A stretch of DNA of 64,000 nt from Benincasa hispida (GCF_009727055.1 NC_052349.1:40102029-40166028), one strand, 5' to 3'; counted from the first letter of the stretch, positions 11,997 to 23,079 are shown. Translations and numbers: made by a program. Notes: generated by a model not told the origin, from the letters alone.

Positions 11997-12457
11997 TGAT
12001 AGGTCTTGAAAAGAGCTATGTTCGTAGTGTTAAATCCCTCAATTCTATGTTATTTGTTTACTTAAAATATCCATTTTGTAGTTAAAATCTAATCCCGACA
12101 CTTTTAGAGTCATTACAAGAAGTTTAGAGTTAAATGAAGTCAAATTGGACAAAAGAATCAACTAAGAAGAAGAGGCAATGACAAATTACCATTCTACCCC
12201 TCAGCTAATTCAATTCAGCATGCCTCAAGCAATACCCGGAGTGTCGCAATGCTCCCAACAAAACTAAGTGCAACGCTTGCTTGACACTGGAAGATAGTAG
12301 CAATAAAAACAGGGCAGCGTTGCAATGCTATACCTAGCGTTGCAATGCTTCAGAAATTGATAGAAAAAATAAAACGCACGCGCGCGTCTTGTGCAATTTA
12401 GCGTCGGAGTCAACGTCAAGCTAGGGTCACAATGCTATGATTGAAGGAAATTAGACA
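11997..12457 (+). mobile_element. 3' LTR of the gypsy element, truncated
   Basis: It starts TGATAGGTCTTG right after the polypurine tract and runs about 460 bp to an abrupt change at 12457/12458, where a minus-strand copia LTR begins. Later bases are unusually GC-rich for this window (GCGTTGCAATGC repeats, then CGCACGCGCGCG near 12375). The corresponding 5' LTR lies before the window, so the missing length is unknown. Confidence 0.65.
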
Positions 12458-12529
12458 TGAGGATTTCTATGAACAGCAGAATGATCGTTCCAAATTCCAC
12501 TCGAAATTAAACATAAACAATTACAATAC

Positions 12530-13380
12530 ATAAACGGAAACTAACTAGTCATGCAACAACTAGAAATTACAACATGCTGATAAGATAATCGAGGAATATA
12601 TATATACCTCTGAAGACTCATTCTTCAAACTCTCTCGATCACAAATGCTTGATCAGTCTCCAAGACAGCAATACACGAACGCTCGAACACAACACGATCA
12701 ACAGCAACGACCACACGAACACCGCGAACACACAACGAACGGCCTCCAAAACCTCGAACTCAGTCGAGTTGAGTGAGGACACCACTACAATGGTTACCTT
12801 GGTATTCTCGGTGTGAGAATCCAGAAGTGTGGGTTCTGTGTGGACTTGGTTAGAGGAAGAGAATGGAGGAACAACAATCGTGTAGACGATTGAGGAAGTG
12901 GGAGATGAAAGAGTCTATCGTATAGACGAATGCTCAATCATGTAGAAGAAGACAGCCTATTGCATGAGCGTGTTCGGATCGCTCTGATCACACAGTGATC
13001 AAAATACAACGTTATACATTCATACGAACAGTTATGCAAACAAACATTAATTATCTGCATGCTGTGAACAACAAAATAACAAGGGAAAGAGTGTTATACC
13101 GATTGAAGACGTTCTTCAAACTTCAGCACTCCAGGTAGCAGAAAACCTCCACGCGATCTACCAACGCCTAGCGGAAGCATCGACTGCAGAAGCACGAACA
13201 CGAACGCCATGGGGACGACACCACCAGTAAAGAACCCCGAGTATTCTCGGAGTGAGAACCCAAAGCATGATCTTTGGTGAATTTGGTAGAGGAAGGAGGA
13301 AATACAAATCATGTAGGCGATAAGCAAGTGAGAGTGAAAAAGACGCTATCGCATAGCAAAATGCTTATCGTTTCGGAGAA
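12530..13380 (-). repeat. Tandem duplication inside the LTR
   Basis: Two diverged units lie about 490 bp apart, roughly 12530-12950 and 13020-13380. Both contain a TTCTTCAAACT block near their start, then CGAACAC-rich sequence, then TATTCTCGG-GTGAGAA, then TTGGTAGAGGAAG or TTAGAGGAAG, then GAAGTGGGAGATGAAA or CAAGTGAGAGTGAAA. The duplication explains why this LTR exceeds the length of its relatives. Confidence 0.65.
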
Positions 13381-13381
13381 G

Positions 13382-13536
13382 CTACACGATCGTGTAGGTT
13401 TTACTGAACGATCGTTTAGGAAAAGGTATACGATTGTTTAGCAAAATTGGCACACTATACGATCGTTTAGAGAAGCTATGTGATTGTGTAGGAACAAGTG
13501 TGCGATCATTTAGATGCGAAGTGGATGATCGTCTAG
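13382..13536. repeat. ~22-bp periodic array of a 16-nt palindrome (LTR copy)
   Basis: Seven units are centred at 13389.5, 13411.5, 13433.5, 13462.5, 13483.5, 13505.5 and 13528.5, with spacings of 22, 22, 29, 21, 22 and 23 bp. The first unit CTACACGATCGTGTAG is a perfect palindrome; others such as CTATACGATCGTTTAG are near-perfect. Related arrays occur in the copia leader at 19144-19270 and in the LTR at 54070-54197. Confidence 0.85.
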
Positions 13537-15070
13537 ACGAAGAGGACTATCATATAGGCTCTCGTTTTACGTAAGAGATCGTTAAGAAACACCAGCGCGC
13601 TCTCTCTTTTTCTCTTTAGGCAATCGATCAAAATGAAAACTATTTTCATTTTAACTCATCAATTACAATAACGGACGTTGCCTCACTAACTCACGTTCAA
13701 ACGTGAATTTTGGATTAATTATCATATAATTAACCATCTAATTGATAATAAATATAATTATATTATATTTTTACCCTATAGTTTGATATCACATATCTAC
13801 TATAGTATTTTCTCCTCTACTTGATATAAATCATATTTATATCTAATTTCCTCTAAAATAATGTATCTCATACATTTAGCCCATTATATCATATATAATT
13901 AACCAGTCCAATTATATCATATATAATCGAACTTCCTTCTTTGTTCAATTTTTGAACATTTCAAATTCACCCAAACACTGGTTCTCGACTTTATCCAAGC
14001 TACCCAGGGGACCTAATGGACCTCTGGCTCGAAGCTTCAACGGTCCGTGAATAGCTGACTAAACTCTTTAGCTACGAGATCCATAATTCGTTAACTATCA
14101 GGCATTCCACTAAAGACCAACAGCTGAACTCTTCTTACCACAGATATATTTTTGTGTCCATCAGTATAACCAATCATGAGTACGATGACCCTTCACAGAT
14201 GCTCGTAAGTACAGCTGGGCCATATTACCGTTTTTCCCCTGTAGTGTCCCTGTAGTTACATCTCACTCCTTAAGTGCCACTGATTTTTCTAATGAACAAT
14301 ACAACATAGTCCAACTATGTGTGAACACCTCTCGGGCCAAAAGAAGGTGTGTCGCGCCACATCGTTTAAGCCCTAGAATCAGCCCTTAAGAGAGTTATCT
14401 ATCTACTTACCCCTGCCTCGGGGAAGGAGTGAATTCCATCTTGTGTAGCTGAGTTCCCAGTTCCCAAATCAGACGAATTCCCAAAATAGTAGGTTTGAAT
14501 CGGCGACCTGGCCACTCACACTCATACAAATTAAAAGATTGCCCTCAATGGCAGGAGTTCCCAACTCATTCAGGATTAAGGTCATGTTACATGTGGTCAT
14601 CCTAGTGAAGTGAAGTCTCTGTCATGAGCAGTGTTATATAACGAGACGTTAACACTTCGTGGTCATGTCTTATACAAACTCTTTATATAGGATGCCCCCG
14701 TTCGCAAGTCCCCAACACGAATGATCAGGATCAGACCATCTGTGACAAGTCACAATACTTGTGACCATTCTACAAAGCGGGTTTCATTCGTAGCGTTACC
14801 AGAATAAGGTTTCCCTTCTATATCCATATATTACATACCATTTTGGTTATCACTCAAGACATGATCCACTTGTATATCACCACATACATGCTTAAATTAC
14901 ATACAGATAATTAGGGATTTTATATTTATTGGTTTGTGGTAAAGAAAATAAAACATGTAACTGAGCAAAATCAAGATGTGAAGTAAATATCATGTATTAT
15001 ACAACACAAGCATTCGTATAAATAGTTTGCAAACTACAGGACATGAGACTTTAGGGCATGGACCCCAATA

Positions 15071-16066
15071 GAGGTTCCCTCAATACTTAAGGTGGATTTA
15101 ACCTACTAGATGAACCTATTTCAACAACTCTTGTTGAGGTACTAGGTTCTTCAACAACTCTTGTTGAAGATTCAGTAGTTTCTTTGGAAATTTTATTCAT
15201 CACAACTTTACTTCTGGGCCTGTGCTCCCTTATGTAGTCTTCTTCAAAAGTAGCATTTATCGATACAAATTCTTTGTTTTCTTTAGGATCAAAGAAGTAA
15301 CCACCTCTCGTTCCTTTCGGGTAGCCTACAAATAGGCACAACCTTGAACATGGTTCCAATTTCTTAGAATTAGCCTCAAACACATGTGTTGGGCAATCCC
15401 AAATTCTGAAATGACATAAACTAGCTTTACGACCATTCCATAACTCCAAAGGTATTCTGGCAATACTCTTGGATGGAATACAGTTCAGGATGTACGCTGT
15501 AGTCTCTACTGCATAACCTTAAAACGAGTCAGGTAAGGAAGCCTAACTCATCATAGACTGAACCATGTTCGACAGGGTTCGGTTTCTTTTTTTCTGATAC
15601 ACCATTTTGCTGAGGTGTACCAGGTGCTGAGAGCTGGGATATAATTCCATGATTTATCATATAGTTATGTAATGTTAAATCCATAAACTCTTCACCTCAA
15701 TCAAATCGAAATGTTTTAATCGTTCTATTTAATGCATTTCAACTTCAGCCTTAAATTCTTTGAACTTTTTAAAATATTCAGACTTATGTTGCATTAAATA
15801 AATGTACCCATATCTTATCATCAATAAAAGTGATGAAATATTCATAACCTCCCTTAGCTTTTACATTCATCGGACCTCAGAGGTCTGAATGTACAAGCTC
15901 TAAAGGTTCTTTGGCCCTATGAGCATTTCTAATAAAAGGTCTTTTAGTCATCTTGCCTTTAAGACATGACTCACACATAGGTAAATAATTTTCTTTTAAC
16001 TCGCTTAGAAGTCCATTCTTCACTAACCTCTCAAACTTATTGAGATTGATGTGTCTTAGTCTTAGG
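15071..16066 (-). pseudogene. Copia integrase and C-terminal extension, broken
   Basis: The minus strand from about 16066 carries a GAG-pre-integrase-like HINLNKFERLVKNGLL segment, the zinc-binding CESCLKGKMTKRPF and LVHSDL. It continues with the core motif SAPGTPQQNGVSE (near 15590-15650) and the open frame 15449-15087 with LCLFVGYPKGTRGGYFFDP. Stops and frameshifts lie between these blocks, notably around 15450-15560 and 15700-15850. The sequence ends at LREP, exactly where the neighbouring LTR begins. Copia integrase inserts element cDNA into host DNA; this copy cannot. Confidence 0.8.
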
Positions 16067-16068
16067 TA

Positions 16069-16614
16069 TCAAAGTTGGGCATTTTCTTTAGGAGAAATTT
16101 TAAGTCTTTTATGTTGAGTTACTGCAATCTTAAACATCTCTATGTTATGGAGGGCATTAGTTGCTAATGGTCTTAACACATAAAGATTATTTTCCAGTTT
16201 TGAAAAATAAATATCAATACCATTCTTAGAAATAAACGCTTTATTAAAAAGAAAGTTGATATTATAAAAGTGTTCAAGCAAACACTTTACAGAAACTAAG
16301 TTCCTTTTTAAATCAGGAACTACATATACATCTTTTAATACAAGAAATTTGTTCTGTAAAGTCAACCGGAGACCTTCCACTGCCACAGCCAAGACGACGT
16401 GCCTGGTTCCAACCGGCATCGTCATCTCACCAGCATCTAGTTGCCCCCAGGAACTAATTTCCTGAAATGAAGAACAAACATGGTTAATAGCCCCAGAGTC
16501 AACAATCCAAGCATAATCATCATTCTCCACTAAACAGGTTTCCAATACAAGTAAATCATATTTACCTTGTTTGGCCTTCTTCTTTTCTGCAAAATATTTG
16601 GGGCAGATCCTCTT
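16069..16614 (-). pseudogene. Copia protease region
   Basis: The frame carries YAWIVDSGAINHVCSS, with the copia aspartic protease motif D-S-G intact, followed by the hydrophobic segment VLKDVYVVPDLKRNLVSVK and LYVLRPLATNALHN, all in the expected order. It is continuous with the Gag zinc-knuckle region except for an in-frame stop near 16614. The protease is the best preserved part of this copy and retains its catalytic Asp. Confidence 0.8.
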
Positions 16615-17381
16615 CTAGTGACCATCTTGGTTGCAATGGAAACAGATTCCCTTTGCAGCCTTAATGAGTTTTTTACCCCTATGTGCAGCAACTATGGGGT
16701 TAGCTTTCCCCTTTCCACCCTTCTTCTTCTTCCACTTTTTGGTACCAGAGGAAGAAGGAACAGACTTAGTTCTAGAGGTTGAACCTTTATGGAACTTCTT
16801 ATAAGACGAAGCAATATTTGATTCACCCTTCTGCTTCTTGCTTTTCAACAAGGACTGGAAAGTCTCTAGCTCATTGAGCAGAGTGGTCAGGTTGTAGTCA
16901 ATCCTATTCAAAACAGTAATCTGACTGGCTTCATCGATGTTCGACCCATTCATCTCTGCCACATTGAAGTGAACCATCATGTTGAGAACATGTTCTTGAA
17001 CAGATGCCCCTTCTTGCATACAGGCATTGAATATATGTTTTAAAGCGTCATGCCTGAGTTGTGCAGATGGTTTTCTAAACATTCCTCTCAGGGACTCCAT
17101 GATCTCACGAGCTATGAGCATGGGCTCATGCTTCTTGGCCAAGACTTCATTAAGACTTTCCAAGATGTATGCTCGGGCCTTTTCATTTACCTGAGTCCAA
17201 CATTTATATGCATCCTCAACATTTCGAGGAGGATTGCCAGCTGGAATGGGAGGACGATCCTCCATTAGGACAAAGTAAAGATCATCGATGATCAGTATAG
17301 TGTTGGTTGTGTTTTTCAACCTAGCGTAATTCTCTCCTTTAACTTATCCGTAATGAGTAAACTTAAAGTAGCGGTAGCCAT
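16615..17381 (-). pseudogene. Copia Gag with CCHC knuckle, one frameshift and one stop
   Basis: A start codon lies at 17381 (MATATLSLLITDKL), the same start used by the plus-strand element at 56932. A one-base loss near 17340 shifts the frame, which reopens as KNTTNTILIIDDLYFVLMED and continues through IMESLRGMF and HVLNMMVHFNVAEMNGS to a lysine-rich tail. The zinc knuckle C-FH-C-NQDG-H-x4-C is recognisable, but the tryptophan codon after its histidine is a stop near 16614. A short internal deletion is likely between ITVLN and LNELETF. Gag forms the virus-like particle; this copy is defective. Confidence 0.85.
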
Positions 17382-19583
17382 TTTAAAGATTTTGCTGAAA
17401 AAGTACAAACTATTTTAGTCTACTTGTATTAAACCATTTAAGACAACCAATCGAATTTTAGCAAAATAGTCTAATGTACCCTAAGTTACATCTATTTTGA
17501 AATGATGTTTCAGTGAGACATAACAAAAGTCACCGTAGGGTGATCAAGTGCCTCTTCACTGAAATGAGACATTCTCAACCATTAGACAGAAACAACATCT
17601 TGTCACTGTAACTAACAGTCACCATTGTTCAGTCCAGAATTTGTGAACATCCTTAACAATTCTATATAAGTGTAACCCTTCATTTTAAGTTCTAGAGTTT
17701 CTCCCTAATGAGCCAATAGTAGGGAAAAATCGATTAGGACATGAAAGTAAAGCAACCCTATCCATTTTTAAAGATCGTATAAAGAGTCATGCAATACTGC
17801 CATCCTTTAGTGGGACACCCATGATACCACGAGGCGATGCATGAAACTTTATTTAACCTAATAAGAGAGACCGAGGGATGTGCTATCACACATCCCACTC
17901 CCATTTATTATAAACACTCTCTCCATTCACCTTATTATTGACCTAACTAAATGCCACCCGTAGGGGGACACCCATGGTGCCTTGAGATTGAGTGTAGATC
18001 TCATGGTATGAACTTATAGGGAGAAACATATAGAGGCTAAAATGAAGTATAATACCTCATTTTCTCCCACTGAGTGTTTTACCTAGGGTTAATTAACTTT
18101 GGAAAAATACGGCTACTGATTTTATTCAAGTGTTTGTTTAATTTTCTAAAAAACAACTTTTGTCTTTGATGATTAAGCAATTTTGTTTGAAGTCTCATTA
18201 AACTCTTTAATAGACTTTGACTAAACTTGCATGCATGTAACAAATCTATCTAATTCACCTTTCTAGATAGATTCCCAAGTAGGGGTGCAATGTTTCCATC
18301 AACTTAAGTACCCCAGCCTAGCCATAACCCGACTTAGCCAAAAAGTCCCTTATAAATACATTTGTTACATATTTAATCTTTTATTAAGAATAAATTTAAT
18401 CCTATTAAACCGATTAAAAGATTAAACTTAGATTTCTAATCTCATTAGAAATTTGATCTTAGATCTATCTCAATCATCTTTTAAAACAGTTTTAAAAAAT
18501 GATTAAGGTTTTCATGAAACTATTAATTATTGATTTGAACTCTAATTTCACTTAATTATAACGATTATAAATGAAACAATTAAAAAACAACCATTGCATG
18601 CTTGACATACTTCAGTTAATCATAACATTTATAAATTAACCTAAGGTAATGTCATGCTTCATGCAATCTCCATTCATTACTAATATATAATAATTATATA
18701 ACTAAGTAACGAATCATGCTATAGCATACTTTCCATACATTCATTCAACTATATATTATAACCATTATAATATTAATGATGCATGGATATGCTATCATAC
18801 ATGCATACATATACTATAATATTTATACTATATGATGTATGAGCATGCTTTATGTAATTTAAATCATGCATATTCATATATTATAACACTTATAATATAA
18901 AATGATGAGTGAATATAAATGCATAAACTATGGTGGGTTTTAAAACAATATGACATACAATATGACATATAATATAAAACATACATCTATGTATATTTAA
19001 TACTAACAGTTGATGTACCAGAATAGGACACCTAAAAGAAAATTTAAAAGACTAACTATTACATAAACAAGAGTCCTCTAGTTCAAAACAAGTGAACCAA
19101 GCCTTGAACTGCTCGAACCAAACCGCCCTTCATCGAACCATCTTGCAGTGATCGTGTAGCAAACTGGCGAGCGATCTTGTAGCAAATATTACACAATCGT
19201 GTAGCAAAGTCTACACAATCTTGTAGCATTAGCTACACGACCGTTTAGCAAAAGCTACACAATCTTGTATAACTGCTTCATCTTCTTCATCGAAACAGTG
19301 CTTTGCAACTCTTCTTTGAACTTCCCCGGAATCGCATGAGTGATTCAAATTTATAAATTACAAACTCTATAGCAAGATTATGCCCAAAAACACAGGGGCC
19401 TTTACAAACTAAATTTCTAAACAAGCCTTAAAAACAGAGTATCCTATCCCGAAACATCCATCAACAAAACCACATTCACAACCATTCATCACATGAAATA
19501 GAATGCGGATTATAGAACCCACAATTACTGTAAAATTGATTCAATAAAACAATGGAATTTGAGATCAGAAAGCCTACAACCTA
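17382..19583 (-). other. Leader between primer-binding site and gag of the minus-strand copia element
   Basis: About 2.2 kb without an open frame. It has AT-rich stretches with repeated TATAATATTTATA words near 18690-18920 and contains the palindrome array at 19144-19270. It corresponds to the leader of the plus-strand copy (54647-56931), sharing blocks such as the segment with CCCACTGAGTGTTTTACCTAGG (18068) and CCCTGTGTTTTTGGGCATA (minus strand, near 19395). Confidence 0.7.
19144..19270. repeat. ~22-bp periodic palindrome array (leader copy)
   Basis: Six units are centred at 19151.5, 19174.5, 19195.5, 19218.5, 19240.5 and 19262.5, with spacings of 23, 21, 23, 22 and 22 bp. Typical units are CTACACAATCTTGTAG and CTACACGACCGTTTAG, separated by 6-nt spacers of the CAAAAG type. 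It lies 310-440 nt downstream of the primer-binding site, so it would be part of the genomic RNA leader. Confidence 0.85.
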
Positions 19584-19595
19584 GCTCTGATACTA
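19584..19595 (-). promoter_or_regulatory. Primer-binding site of the minus-strand copia element
   Basis: The minus strand reads TAGTATCAGAGC two bases beyond the LTR end. This is the plant initiator-methionine tRNA primer site (TGGTATCAGAGC) with one change, and it fixes the LTR boundary and element orientation. Confidence 0.8.
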
Positions 19596-19597
19596 AT

Positions 19598-21597
19598 TAA
19601 AGGATCCCTAACGGGAAGAAAACGTAAGCGGAAGCAAGATCGACCCACATTCCATTTTTCATTGAATGTGAGATTTTACAGTAAAGCAATAAACAAGACA
19701 TGTATTTGTATATAAATTACAGCATGCTAATAAATGGGTTTAAGAAACCTCACCTTTGAAGACCTTTCTTCAAGAATTCCCTCGAACAGCACATGAACCA
19801 CTTGAATACTTTCTTCAAGAAAAACCTCAAACAAGTTCGAACACGACCACAAAGACTTCCTTGGTATTCTCAAGGTGAGAACCAGGAGTGGTAGGCTCTG
19901 GTTATTTTAGATTAAGAGGGAATTTTGTGGAGATGAAGAAGAGAGATTTGGAGATTGTTCAACCGCAATTCCAAGAACAAAAAACTCTTCTGTCATTTTT
20001 CTCTTGCTCAATCGAGCAACCACTTAGCAAAGAAGAAGAATCCTTTTCTTTTTCTATATGCCAAAAATAACAACCACTACTTACGTGGGTGGAGAGAAAA
20101 GAAGGAGAAGGGAGTTGTAACTCCCTCCCTAATTATTAAAATAACAATTAATATAGATATAAATATGATAACTAACTTATCATATTATATATATATATAT
20201 ATATGTTATATCAAATATAACATATAACCTATAGTTTTAATATTGTATCACATACAAAATAAACTATAGTTTCTTTTCTCTTTTATATGACATTTAATAT
20301 AAATCACATTTATATTAAATTAAACAACTATGGATCCAATTCATAGAAATTATATTTGAATCTTATTCAAATATTTATTTCTTCTCACTAAAGTTATAAT
20401 GTATCAAATACATTATAATAATTATATCACATATAATTAAAACAACTTAATTATATCATATATAATTAAATCCCTCTACTAATTTGAACAATTCAAATTA
20501 ATCCAAAAACTAATTCTCAATTAATCCTATTGAGTTACCAAGGGAACCGCATGGACCTATAGCTTGAAGCTTCAACGGTACATGAATAATTAATTAAACT
20601 CTTTAATTAAATTATTCACCATCCGTTAACTGTCAAACACTCCACTGAAGACCGACAGCTGCACTCTTCACACTATAGATATATTTCTGTCCATTGGATA
20701 TAACCAATCAAAAGTACGATGACCCTTCACAAATTGCTCGTAAGTACAACTAGGTCAAATTACCGTTTTGCCCTTATAGTTACATCTAACTCCTTAAGTA
20801 ACACTAATCCCTCTAATGAACAATAGATCATAGTTCAACTATGACTTAACCCCTCTCAGGCCAGAAGAGGGTGTGGCGCCACATTGTTCAAGACTCGAAA
20901 TCAGTCCTTAAGAAAGCAATTTATATACTTATCCCTACCCCAAGGAAGAAGTGAATTCCATCTTGTGTAGCTGTGTTCCCAGCTCCCTAATCAGAAAAAT
21001 CCTCAAAATGGTAGGTTTGTTGAGTCGACGATCTAGCCACTCTCGCCCATACAAATCAAAGGATCGCCTTATAGGCAAGAGTTCACAACTCACTCAGGAT
21101 TCAGGTCTTGTTACTTATGATCATCCTGGTGAAATGTAAGTCTCTATTATAAACAGCGTTATATAATGAGGCTAAACATTTCGTGGTTCGGTCTTATACA
21201 AACTCCTTTGTATAGAATATTCCTACTCACATGTCTATATATAAATGATCAGGATCAGATCATTTGTAGCACTTTACAACAATTGTAACACCTACAAAGC
21301 GGGTCATACTCGTAGTGTCACAAGGATCAGGTATCCAGTCTTATCCATCTACTACAGACCATTTAGGTTATCACTTAAACATGATCCACCGTATGCCTCT
21401 ACATACATGTTAAGGTTATAAAGATAACCTTGGATATTAGTTTATTGGTTTGTGGTTAATGCAACTAAATTATCATATATTTTATAGGTAATGAATTTGA
21501 ATAAAATATCATATATTTTATTAAATCCGCAATTAGTTTGTTCAATAATGTTTACAAACTATAGGACCATGCGAGATTTAGGGTATCAATCCTAACA
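19598..21597 (-). mobile_element. 5' LTR of the minus-strand copia element, 2.0 kb
   Basis: On the minus strand it starts TGTTAGGATTGATACCCTAA at 21597 and ends near GATCCTTTA at 19598, next to the primer-binding site. It aligns with the LTRs at 12458-15070 and 52536-54646. It includes a (TA)n stretch near 20187-20206. The right flank (GAGGATGG) is copia RT sequence. Confidence 0.85.
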
Positions 21598-22165
21598 GAG
21601 GATGGTTTTAACAGTTGTCCAATGATCTAATCCTGGATTAGATTGATATCTACTGACTATCCCCACTGCATAGCAAATGTCAGGACTAGTACATAACATT
21701 GTATATATTAGGTCATCAACAGTCGATGCATAGGGGATCTGTCTCATCTCCTCAATCTTGAGGTGTCTTAGAACATTGTTCCTTAGACAATATAATTTCA
21801 TGCCTAAAAGGTAATAAACCTCTCTTGAAATTCTGATCGAATATTTGACAAGCATCTTGTCAATATATGATGCCTAAGAGAAGGCTAGCTTTTTGTTTTT
21901 ACGATCCCTGAAGATCTAAATCCCTAGAACAAACTGCTCCTCTCCCAAATCTTTCATTTGGAATTGGGTCGTTAACCACTGTTTAACATCAATTTGTAGA
22001 CTTACATCATTCCCAATGAGTAGGATATTGTCTACTACAATACTAGGAAATTGAACTATTAATGGTTTTCTTGTAAACACAAGGCTCATCAACATTTTGA
22101 TCAAAGTCATAAGATTTGATCACAGTATCAGATCTTATAATCCAAGATCGAGAAGCCCATTTCAT
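21598..22165 (-). pseudogene. Copia reverse transcriptase / RNase H fragment
   Basis: The minus strand reads ASRSW (near 22150), SYDFDQNVDEP-like sequence, DNILLIGNDV (22060, with the second-strand YVDD motif changed to VVDN), FQMKDLGEEQFVLGI, then a frame break, MLVKYSIR, IPYAS, LMY-like and DICYAVGIVSRYQSNPGLDHW to TIL at 21598. It matches the plus-strand copia copy at 59870-60440. It is cut on the left by the LTR at 19598-21597 and joined on the right directly to an LTR start. Confidence 0.85.
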
Positions 22166-22612
22166 TTCATAAATGTAAGTCTCTACTAGCAACGGTGTTA
22201 TAAAGAGTGACTATTCATTTCATGGTCCGGTCTTATACAAACTCTTTGTATAGGATACCCCTGCTCACATGTCTTCATATGAATGATCAGGATCAAATCA
22301 TTTATAGTGCTTTGTAACAAATGTAAAAACTACAAAATGGGTCGTATCCGTAGTGTCACTAAGATAAGGTACCAAGTCTTATCCATCTACTACAGACCGT
22401 TTAGTTTATTACTTGAAACACGATCCACCTGTATGTCTCCACATACATGTTTAAGTTATATCTAATAGCCTTGGATCTTAGTTTATTGGTTTTGGGTCAA
22501 TGCAACTAAATGTCAAATAAAACACAACTTATGTTATTAGATAAATAATATGTTTGTACAAATACAATTTACAAACTACAAAACCACGAGATTTAGGGCA
22601 TCAACCACAATA
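22166..22612 (-). mobile_element. LTR start fragment fused to the copia RT fragment
   Basis: Read on the minus strand it starts TATTGTGGTTGATGCCCTAA at 22612 and runs about 440 bp (landmarks GTATGTGGAGACATACAGG and CTATACAAAGAGTTTG) before turning into RT coding sequence between 22160 and 22176. The rest of the LTR, gag and most of pol are missing, so this is an internal deletion derivative. Confidence 0.75.
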
Positions 22613-23079
22613 AAATATGCACAGGCCAATCCTCTAAACTTGAATTTGATGATGCAACAAGGCGAATTCCAATTTTGAACTTAAAGATGAATTGAAGTAG
22701 CACTTTAGGTAAACAACACCTCAATATTGAAGATGAAGCATCGAACTTTGGGCGAGTAATGCCTCGAACTTGAAGCAAGCGACGCCCAACACTGATTCTT
22801 TAATTAAGTGAGCGAAAAGACGATTGAATTTTTAGCAAAAATATTATATGCATTCAACTTGTATAGTATCATGCAGACGATATGCATCTTCAATTTGTTG
22901 TGTCACATCTTTACTAGGGATGAATTTATTCAATTTGTTATGTTGCCTCTAGTATGGATGAACATCTTCAGTCTAGAGTTACGCTCTTTAATGAGAATGA
23001 ACAACATCAATTTTCAAATGCCACATTCAGGGTGGTATAGTGTCACTCATACTTTTGTGAAAGTGATTGATGGACTGAA
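22613..23079. other. Unassigned spacer
   Basis: No gene, repeat family or RNA is recognised in this 467-bp stretch between two LTR fragments. It contains weak repeats of GCCTCGAACTT and ATGAACATCTTC type and one 103-codon open frame (22808-23119) that runs into the next LTR and is probably meaningless. Confidence 0.4.

Larger units (their letters stand above)
1..12457 (+). mobile_element. Athila/Tat-like Ty3/gypsy retrotransposon, 5' truncated by window, heavily nested
   Basis: Gag tail, protease, reverse transcriptase, RNase H and integrase remnants follow in the plant Ty3/gypsy order. After them come a long noncoding 3' spacer, a polypurine tract near 11980-11993 and the start of a 3' LTR. 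The phrase TLRSGKE in the gag tail, the D-x-GAS protease and the noncoding spacer between integrase and 3' LTR fit the non-chromovirus Athila/Tat group. The element is cut by a solo LTR (2528-4328), a MITE (5069-5477) and a long LTR (7645-11390), and its own 3' LTR ends abruptly at 12457. Many stops and frameshifts make it an old, dead copy. The superfamily is secure; the lineage is inferred from motif style. Confidence 0.85.
12458..15070 (-). mobile_element. Ty1/copia-type LTR, 2.6 kb, with internal duplication
   Basis: Read on the minus strand it starts TATTGGGGTCCATGCCCTAA at 15070 and ends near AATCCTCA at 12458. It follows the same consensus as the LTRs at 19598-21597 and 52536-54646, sharing landmarks such as the stretch with GTACTTACGAG and the GTTGAAGCTTC region. 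It is 0.6 kb longer than the relative at 19598-21597 because its 3' part is duplicated. The flanks differ (AGACA left, GAGGT right), so no target-site duplication is seen. The left neighbour is a gypsy LTR and the right neighbour a truncated copia pol, indicating rearrangement rather than a clean insertion. Confidence 0.8.
15071..21597 (-). mobile_element. Ty1/copia retrotransposon, minus strand, 3' part missing
   Basis: From right to left the element has a 5' LTR (21597-19598), a primer-binding site, a 2.2-kb leader, gag, protease and integrase, and then stops inside pol at 15071, where an LTR start is joined. Reverse transcriptase, RNase H, polypurine tract and a matching 3' LTR are absent. 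The protein segments match the copia element at 56932-60908. On the right the 5' LTR abuts a different copia RT fragment (21598), so this element probably inserted into older copia DNA and later lost its distal half. Confidence 0.85.

Noticed and set aside
19144..19270. Resemblance of the palindrome array to a CRISPR array
   Set aside because: Spacers are only about 6 nt and not unique, the repeats are degenerate, and the context is a plant retrotransposon leader.
12458..21597. One complete minus-strand copia element with LTRs at 12458-15070 and 19598-21597
   Set aside because: There is no polypurine tract at the left LTR start, pol ends inside integrase, and the two LTR starts differ too much (TATTGGGGTCC against TGTTAGGATTG) to be a pair from one insertion.
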